In this document: positions 39,088 to 45,134 of the stretch, in pieces
How the letters are laid out: each line of letters begins with the position of its first letter
How positions within the stretch are numbered: the first letter of the stretch is position 1
Made by a program: the position numbers and the translations under genes
DNA from: Candidatus Desulfobia pelagia
GTDB lineage: Bacteria; Desulfobacterota; Desulfobulbia; Desulfobulbales; SURF-16
Direction: 5' to 3'
NCBI GenBank assembly: GCA_014382295.1
Contig: JACNJZ010000065.1
Span: forward strand, 7,085 to 52,218
Length of the DNA stretch: 45,134 bases
The notes under the pieces: model-generated
The model's database searches: none
What the model was told of the DNA's origin: nothing
Seen by the model: only the letters and a program-made list of their open reading frames with translations

Positions 39088-40131
39088 TTACAAAACAGGC
39101 ACATGGAAAAGGTATTTCTGGTAACTGAAAACCACGCCATCGGAGACAATTTCCTCCACCCTCAGATGAGAGTCCAAGGTGTCACCTTCCCGCACTATTT
39201 TTCCATTTATACTGGCTAAACGAGAGGCTGGCTTTTTGGCGAAATAGACATGGGCACTAATCTGAAATTCCGGAAGCTCCCCCCGCACAGCCAAGGGCAG
39301 CTGCATGAGATGAAGCGGTTTCCTTCCTGCGCTGTTTTTTTCAGTATTCAATGCAGAGGTTTGTGACATAGCCTTTCTGCGCTCCTGACCCGAAATACTT
39401 TTCGATACTTCCAATTGTTCTTCAGGTAACGTTTCCGTTTCTATAGCTTCCGGTTCTGCCGCAAGAACCGAATCTTCCGGGGAAACAAGATGTTCCTGTT
39501 CCAGTACCACCTCCTCAACAACTTCTTCAATAACCTCATCCTCTTCAATGGCACCAATGAACGCTACTTCCTGAACAGGATCAATATCCACATCTTCAGC
39601 AGTGGCAGCATTTACAGATTCAGGACCACTAGCGTCTGTATCTTCCTGGTTCGTATCTCTATCCATACCCTTTAAGATTTCACTATCAGCTTCTTCAATA
39701 ATACGATCAGGGACAACAGAGACCGGTGCAGATTCTTCCCTGGCTGGCAGAGCCTTCTCTTGACCCTGGCTGGCTGCAATGTTTTCAGCCATAGCTGGAA
39801 TAACAGTCTCCGGACTATTCCCCATGGTTGGTGGTGAAACAACATGTAATGGTTGAGGCTCAACTTCTCTTTCTTTTTCCAGAACCATTACTGTCTCAGG
39901 CGTATCGGGATTATAAACGACAGTCTGGGGTTCTGGTACAGACTGATCCGGACGCATGACAACAATCAAAATAACCGCATTCAGGAGTAAAATTGCCGCA
40001 AGGAAATAAGGCCACACTATTTTCTTGTTATCTTCAGGTGGACGTTCTGACTGAACGGTATTGAGATCCGGGATATGTCCCTTTTGCCTTTTTTGGTCAG
40101 ACTTTTTAAGGGCTTCAAGAATATAGGACAT
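39088..40131 (-). CDS. General secretion pathway protein B (GspB/ExeB)-like
   Basis: MSYILEALKKSDQKRQKGHIPDL N-terminus, TM, acidic linker, GELPEFQISAHVYFAKKPASRLASINGKIVREGD C-terminal domain. Confidence 0.8.
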   Translation of the reverse strand: MSYILEALKKSDQKRQKGHIPDLNTVQSERPPEDNKKIVWPYFLAAILLLNAVILIVVMRPDQSVPEPQTVVYNPDTPETVMVLEKEREVEPQPLHVVSPPTMGNSPETVIPAMAENIAASQGQEKALPAREESAPVSVVPDRIIEEADSEILKGMDRDTNQEDTDASGPESVNAATAEDVDIDPVQEVAFIGAIEEDEVIEEVVEEVVLEQEHLVSPEDSVLAAEPEAIETETLPEEQLEVSKSISGQERRKAMSQTSALNTEKNSAGRKPLHLMQLPLAVRGELPEFQISAHVYFAKKPASRLASINGKIVREGDTLDSHLRVEEIVSDGVVFSYQKYLFHVPVL

Positions 40132-40132
40132 C

Positions 40133-41968
40133 TTACTTATCCTCTGGTATATCAATTAACTTTGGCACGTTGATACCGCATGCCGAATTAAGATGAATTA
40201 TGGTTTGAGGGCCGACGATGCCGTCCGGCACGAGATTCCTGGAAAACTGAAACTGTTTTACCTGGTTGGCTAAGTCACTATTAAACGTAATGGGATTCTG
40301 TGAACTAGGAGACCGCCCCTGGATGAAGGCCAGTTTTTTATCCAGCCATTCCACATTGACAGCAGTATCACCCGGCTTTATGGCAGAAATGTATTCGAGT
40401 GGTTTCGTCCATAACAGGGAATATTCACCGAACCACCGTGATCCGATATCTTCAATCGTAACAATTTTCTCCTCAGACCCGATGACAAGTGTTGCCGTCT
40501 GGCCATGGAAGGCGGTCAGGGCAGCAAAAAAACGATCCCCTTTATCGTCATAAAGAGTCAACACCGCAGGTCGATTGAGATCCACCAGGCTATCGAGACT
40601 CCCCTGGAGATCCAGGCAACGCAAGTTGTGCGATTCGGCAAAAGAACATACCGATGTCCCGCTGCCAGGAATATATGGAACTTGCCAACTGGCAAAAAGA
40701 GCCGTATAGGCCATTCCAGCACTTTCCTTGATCGACTTGTCGCCAGGCCATTCCAATGGAGAAATATCCCGGGATAGTACCCGAATATCAGTCTCACTTA
40801 TTTCTATTTGAATCCCTGGTTCGTCACCATCTGCACCTGGCGTCTCCAGCATTGCCACAGGCATCGCCTGACCTTCAAGACCTACCATCTCCATTTGCAT
40901 GACCGGCTCAACCGGCTCCGCCATGTCACCTTCTTTCAGCTCCATCACAGGACCCACAGGGTTTACATGATCTATTGGAGTTATCGGTTCAACCTTATCC
41001 AGAACATCTACCTGTGAAACAGATTCCTGAATAAAAAATGCGCCTATCTGCGGATTCTGATAATAATAGGCGGCTGCCAATACCGATCCACTGAAGAGAA
41101 GAAACATGGCCGCCAGTGACCAGTAGGACCTTTTTCTGTTTTTCTGCGGATGGTCATCTATATCACCGAAAACTTCCCGTGCTGCTTTTTTCAGAATGGA
41201 TGTGCTTACCTGGTCCTGGTCGTGCACATAGGTACCAAGAAGAGCCCGATCACAAATAATATTGATCAGGCGAGGAGTGCCTTTACTTAACTGATACAGA
41301 AGCTTTAGAGTTGAAGGTGGGAAAATTTTGCTTCGGCCTTCGGCTATTGTTAAACGATGAGCAACATAGGACCCTACCTCCCTTTGAGACAGAGGCTCAA
41401 GATGATACCGGGCAGTTATTCTCTGGGCAAGTTGACGCAACTCAGGACGCTGCAGCATCTCCTTCAGTTCAGGCTGTCCCAGCATAATAATCTGAAGTAG
41501 CTTGCGTTCGTTGGTTTCCAGGTTGGTAAGCAGCCGTATCTGCTCCAGAACATCAACACTGAGATTCTGGGCTTCATCTATAATCAGTACTGCTTTTCGT
41601 CCTTTTGCATGAGACCGTAAAAGAAAGCTGTTAATGTGATCAACAAAGACCTTGATACTATTAAATTTTTCCTGTTGGTCTATACCAAATTCTTCGCATA
41701 TTGTGGCCAGGAGTTCTTCAACCGTTAATTTAGGATTAAAAATGAATGCAATATCGGTATCCTCAGGAACCTGCTCCAGAAGACAACGACAGATCGTCGT
41801 TTTCCCCGTTCCAACTTCACCAGTGAGCAAAACAAAGCCGCTTTCACTCCTGATGCCATAGAGAAGATGAGCCAAAGCCTCCCTGTGGCGTTCACTCATA
41901 AATAAATAATGAGGATTCGGGGCAATAGAAAAAGGAAGTGAGGTAAAACCGAAATATTCTTCGTACAT
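40133..41968 (-). CDS. ExeA/GspA-like AAA ATPase with C-terminal peptidoglycan-binding domain
   Basis: MYEEYFGFTSLPFSIAPNPHYLFMSERHREALAHLLYG; GEVGTGKTT; IIDEAQNL; TM; C-terminal NPITFNSDLANQVKQFQFSRNLVPDGIVGPQTIIHLNS. Confidence 0.9.
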   Translation of the reverse strand: MYEEYFGFTSLPFSIAPNPHYLFMSERHREALAHLLYGIRSESGFVLLTGEVGTGKTTICRCLLEQVPEDTDIAFIFNPKLTVEELLATICEEFGIDQQEKFNSIKVFVDHINSFLLRSHAKGRKAVLIIDEAQNLSVDVLEQIRLLTNLETNERKLLQIIMLGQPELKEMLQRPELRQLAQRITARYHLEPLSQREVGSYVAHRLTIAEGRSKIFPPSTLKLLYQLSKGTPRLINIICDRALLGTYVHDQDQVSTSILKKAAREVFGDIDDHPQKNRKRSYWSLAAMFLLFSGSVLAAAYYYQNPQIGAFFIQESVSQVDVLDKVEPITPIDHVNPVGPVMELKEGDMAEPVEPVMQMEMVGLEGQAMPVAMLETPGADGDEPGIQIEISETDIRVLSRDISPLEWPGDKSIKESAGMAYTALFASWQVPYIPGSGTSVCSFAESHNLRCLDLQGSLDSLVDLNRPAVLTLYDDKGDRFFAALTAFHGQTATLVIGSEEKIVTIEDIGSRWFGEYSLLWTKPLEYISAIKPGDTAVNVEWLDKKLAFIQGRSPSSQNPITFNSDLANQVKQFQFSRNLVPDGIVGPQTIIHLNSACGINVPKLIDIPEDK

Positions 41969-42040
41969 AGTAAATTCAACTAGGAAATTATGTGTTGATA
42001 GTAAACGGTTATCGGCATATTCCAGCAACCACGTCTATTA

Positions 42041-43108
42041 CTAAGGAGTTTCTTCATCGATTACACGCAATCCGTCCATTAAGAGCTTCATAAACCCGTC
42101 AATGGGTGAAGATTGCTCTTCATCAGCTGAAAGATTGGCCGAAAAGGAAAAACGACCCTGTTTTTGCCGTAATATATCAAAAAAGGCTTCCCGGCCCTGC
42201 TTTCCCTGAAAATGTGCGCCAACTACCTCTCCACCCTTGAAAGCAACCTGGGCAGACCCGTTATTCAAAGACAATGACACACGTCCAGTCTTGCTGTTTT
42301 CATGTATCATCTGAAATAACTCTGGCGGCTGAAGTTCCGCAAGAGACCCTGTCAGGCCATGAGAGATCCTATCCGTCTGGGAGATATTCGTTTCACCGAG
42401 ACGCTGAACCAGAATTTGCGTCACAGCCATCTGCAGGAAAGGGAATTTGGAGAGAATATTCTTTAAGTCCTTACCAGGGAGGAATACAACCTTGGTCGGC
42501 TCTACCGTTTTTATTGTCGCGCAGACAGGCTTTCCGCTGAAAAGGCTCATTTCGCCAAAAATCTCACCACGTCCGAGAAAAGCAATGGCATCGCCATCGT
42601 TATCGAGGACAGAGACTCTTCCGGAGACAATCATGTACAGATTTTTTCCTGGGTGTCCCTGCTGAATGATAATATCGTCAACATCAAAATCCTTTATAAC
42701 AATAAATTGAATAATAACCTTCAGACTTTCTTCATCCAAAACCTTGAGGAAAGAAAAAGAGTTGAGCATATTCTCAAGTGTCCCCAGAGAACGGGCCTGT
42801 TCTCTGCTCTCCATGGCGGCAAGCATACGCATCTGAGGAGTGGAATACTTTTTCTCCTCAGCAAATCTGAACTTGATAAGCCCGGTGCATCCACTGCAGT
42901 TGAACTCCTTCTTTTCCTTACCCTTGTCAATACTGTCAATTTTTTCAGTTACGAGAATCTCGGTAATTTCGCGGGCGAGAAACAGGCAGGTAGGCTTATC
43001 TGGAGGCAGAGTGAGAGCAAGTCCTGCGAGGCCAAACTCATCGCCAAGACTATACATCGGGCAATCATTAGCAGCAGTAATTACAAATTGGGCTTTTATG
43101 AAACTCAT
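42041..43108 (-). CDS. Cyclic nucleotide-binding + DUF4388-like protein (likely start 43108)
   Basis: DVDDIIIQQGHPGKNLYMIVSGRVSVLDNDGDAIAFLGRGEIFGEMSLFSGKP; C-terminal SLAELQPPELFQMIHENSKTGRVSLSLNNGSAQVAFKGGEVVGAHF. Confidence 0.8.
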   Translation of the reverse strand: MSFIKAQFVITAANDCPMYSLGDEFGLAGLALTLPPDKPTCLFLAREITEILVTEKIDSIDKGKEKKEFNCSGCTGLIKFRFAEEKKYSTPQMRMLAAMESREQARSLGTLENMLNSFSFLKVLDEESLKVIIQFIVIKDFDVDDIIIQQGHPGKNLYMIVSGRVSVLDNDGDAIAFLGRGEIFGEMSLFSGKPVCATIKTVEPTKVVFLPGKDLKNILSKFPFLQMAVTQILVQRLGETNISQTDRISHGLTGSLAELQPPELFQMIHENSKTGRVSLSLNNGSAQVAFKGGEVVGAHFQGKQGREAFFDILRQKQGRFSFSANLSADEEQSSPIDGFMKLLMDGLRVIDEETP

Positions 43109-43262
43109 TGAACCATTCTCTCCGGGGGATGATTTTTTATGGCACATTAACAGCAGGAAAGTTCAGGAAGATTGCTCTCCTGTTTTCCTTGTTGCTATTG
43201 TAACGGGAAAAAAGAGTTCTGACAAACATTGAAGTATTCGCTGTCAGCGCTCCCACACCCTC

Positions 43263-43832
43263 TCAATCCGAAAGAACTTTCCTTCTGATCCGGAGTGCGT
43301 GAATAAAAGTTGGAACATCTGCCTGCCATACCGGCAGGATAAAGGTCATGCTTATTTCCTCTATAGCGGTGAAAAGAAAAACCAGCGAGGATACGCGAAA
43401 AGGAAGGGATGGGCCATCAATCAGCATCAGGATGATACTGACACTCAAAAGAACTGCTGAAAGTTTTGCCCCGAATGTATGATAACTTATAAGTCTTTTA
43501 AATTTGAGAAATCCGCATATAACCGGCAGGATATAACTGAAAAGAACAATACTTACCCATACATCCTCCCGTTGTATGATATCAGGCCGAAGCCACCAGA
43601 TCGAAGGGGGAACCGTGACATAGATAAAATTATCCCCAAGACTGTCCAGTCTTGCACCAAGTTCCGATGTCTGATTCAGCATCCTGGCAATAAAACCGTC
43701 AAGACAATCTGTGATCAAAGCTGCAACAAAAAAGATCAGGAACAGATTGGCTTTCCCGTTCCATGCTAAATAAAGCAGAAGAGGCGCAATGATCAGCCTG
43801 AGGCAGCTAAGTATATTCGGAATATTGACCAT
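43263..43832 (-). CDS. CDP-alcohol phosphatidyltransferase family protein
   Basis: NIPNILSCLRLIIAPLLLYLAW…DCLDGFIARMLNQTSELGARLDSLGDN. Confidence 0.9.
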   Translation of the reverse strand: MVNIPNILSCLRLIIAPLLLYLAWNGKANLFLIFFVAALITDCLDGFIARMLNQTSELGARLDSLGDNFIYVTVPPSIWWLRPDIIQREDVWVSIVLFSYILPVICGFLKFKRLISYHTFGAKLSAVLLSVSIILMLIDGPSLPFRVSSLVFLFTAIEEISMTFILPVWQADVPTFIHALRIRRKVLSD

Positions 43833-43946
43833 AATTATACGGACCCTTAACACATAAACCTGTTTCAGGTTCTCACGTGAAGAATTTTGTGTATCTATTC
43901 AACATAATGCTTCAAAACATGAAGAACCACCGAACTGTAGTTGTCT

Positions 43947-44058
43947 AGCAGTGCTGCAGATTCGTTCGTTTGGGACTTCGAGGAGGTAAGCGAGCTTGCG
44001 AGACTCCGATAGCCCCTCTATCTGAGAAGGCCCAAGCGAACGAAGATGCGGTGCTGCT
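43947..44058. repeat. ~112-bp imperfect palindromic element
   Basis: AGCAGTGCTGCAGATTCGTTCGTTTGGG at the left pairs with CCCAAGCGAACGAAGATGCGGTGCTGCT at the right; inner CGAGCTTGCG hairpin. Confidence 0.8.
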
Positions 44059-44075
44059 GAATAATTACAATTTTG

Positions 44076-44921
44076 TTATCGAAACAAGGCAATTACTGTA
44101 GCAACACCATATATAAACAACCAGGCGATAGAAAAGAAAACAGCCCTTTTCCTCCATGGGTCTTCAACTCGGATAACCGCCACAGCCACGACAAAAACAA
44201 GTGGAAAAAGAACGCCGGACCACAACGGATGTATATAGCGAAGTAGTTCCTGTATTCCAAGGAAAAACCAGGGGCCAGCGATATGCGTCATTCCTGGCTG
44301 CATTGTTTCCATTGGAGCATCCCAGAGAAGAGCCATTCCTGTCATAAGCAGAATCAGGAGGCCATGACTGGAAAGACTAACCCGATAACGGCGGAGGTGA
44401 TCCCAGGCCAGTATACCCCAGATCACTCCCAGGCCGATAAGATGATTAGCGTACACCCTCTTAACACCCTCCTCTAACAGAGCAAACAGCATGGAATTAA
44501 GCAGTTCGCCAATATAGGGGATTGTGAGACAGAGCTGCTCAGCAATAATTCCTGCCGATTCTCCGGTAATATCTCCCCGGAGCACATATCCGGTAAAGAG
44601 CAGAAGTACACCTGCCGGCAGTGTCCCGACGAGAATAATCCATTTTGCCAGAGACAGCCGAAGGTAAGAACCATTATAAATGATGGCCAGGAGATGAACA
44701 GCCGAAAGAAGAAAAAAAATCTGGCTCGAATAGAAATGGAGTGATCTCCAGAAGGCCCCAAAAGGAATAAGCATATCCAGGGAAACCGCAGAATAAAATG
44801 GATGTTCCGGGTTGTACTGCAGGGCAAGAACGAGACCTGAAACCACAGAGACGTAAAGTGATATCAGACTTTTCTCTCCCCATTTTATGTCTGTTATCTT
44901 TACTGCAATATTCATCAACAC
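44076..44921 (-). CDS. Cytochrome b (b6/bc-type) of a quinol:acceptor oxidoreductase
   Basis: Two His pairs (RSLHFYSSQIFFLLSAVHLL and YANHLIGLGVIWGILAWDHLRRYR) and AGPWFFLGIQELLRYIHPLWSG at the PEWY-equivalent position. Confidence 0.88.
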   Translation of the reverse strand: MLMNIAVKITDIKWGEKSLISLYVSVVSGLVLALQYNPEHPFYSAVSLDMLIPFGAFWRSLHFYSSQIFFLLSAVHLLAIIYNGSYLRLSLAKWIILVGTLPAGVLLLFTGYVLRGDITGESAGIIAEQLCLTIPYIGELLNSMLFALLEEGVKRVYANHLIGLGVIWGILAWDHLRRYRVSLSSHGLLILLMTGMALLWDAPMETMQPGMTHIAGPWFFLGIQELLRYIHPLWSGVLFPLVFVVAVAVIRVEDPWRKRAVFFSIAWLFIYGVATVIALFR

Positions 44922-44976
44922 CCTTTACTCCGGCAGTTTTCGCAATCAGCCTCATCTACTGATTTGCCAATGAGAA

Positions 44977-45134
44977 CTAACTAAACAGAGTTACAACGTA
45001 ACCCTTGCCATCGCCGGTTATTTTCTCTGCCTTGAATCCGGGAAGATCCCTTTCGGCTGGGCCGGAAATCATCTTTCCCATAATGGTAAATTTGCTTTTG
45101 TGACATGGACAGATTAAAAGCTTCTCTTTTTTTT
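44977..45134 (-). CDS. Rieske 2Fe-2S protein, C-terminal part, truncated by the window edge
   Basis: Minus-strand frame …KKEKLLICPCHKSKFTIMGKMISGPAERDLPGFKAEKITGDGKGYVVTLFS*; CPCH-type ligand motif and GPAxRxLP. Confidence 0.85.
   Translation of the reverse strand, partial: KKEKLLICPCHKSKFTIMGKMISGPAERDLPGFKAEKITGDGKGYVVTLFS

Overview
This 45.1-kb window looks like chromosomal DNA from a Gram-negative bacterium, probably a Desulfobulbales-like deltaproteobacterium (inferred from gene content, not verified). It is densely coded and mostly core or envelope functions. The main minus-strand block runs pilC, enolase, an HU/IHF gene, lpxD-fabZ-lpxA-lpxI, then a murU/amgK-like pair and der. Other recognisable genes are PBP4, glycogen phosphorylase, a CCA-adding-type nucleotidyltransferase, a DUF294/CBS protein with a DnaQ-like exonuclease, two ExeA/GspA-type AAA ATPases, an SNF2 helicase and the end of a Rieske/cytochrome b operon. 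I see no rRNA, tRNA, CRISPR array, prophage or transposase. The most interesting items are: (1) a predicted SLC5-like transporter / STAC-like linker / PAS / HD-GYP fusion with a small membrane-protein partner; (2) a tightly packed three-gene module of an ExeA-like ATPase, a DUF3365 c-heme sensor ending after HAMP, and a TPR-OmpA protein; (3) several non-coding, imperfectly palindromic elements, including two ~160-bp copies in opposite orientation 11.5 kb apart and an unrelated ~150-bp element abutting one of them; (4) an orphan ParB-fold gene next to a secreted DUF4350-like gene. All product names come from reading the translations; no searches were run.
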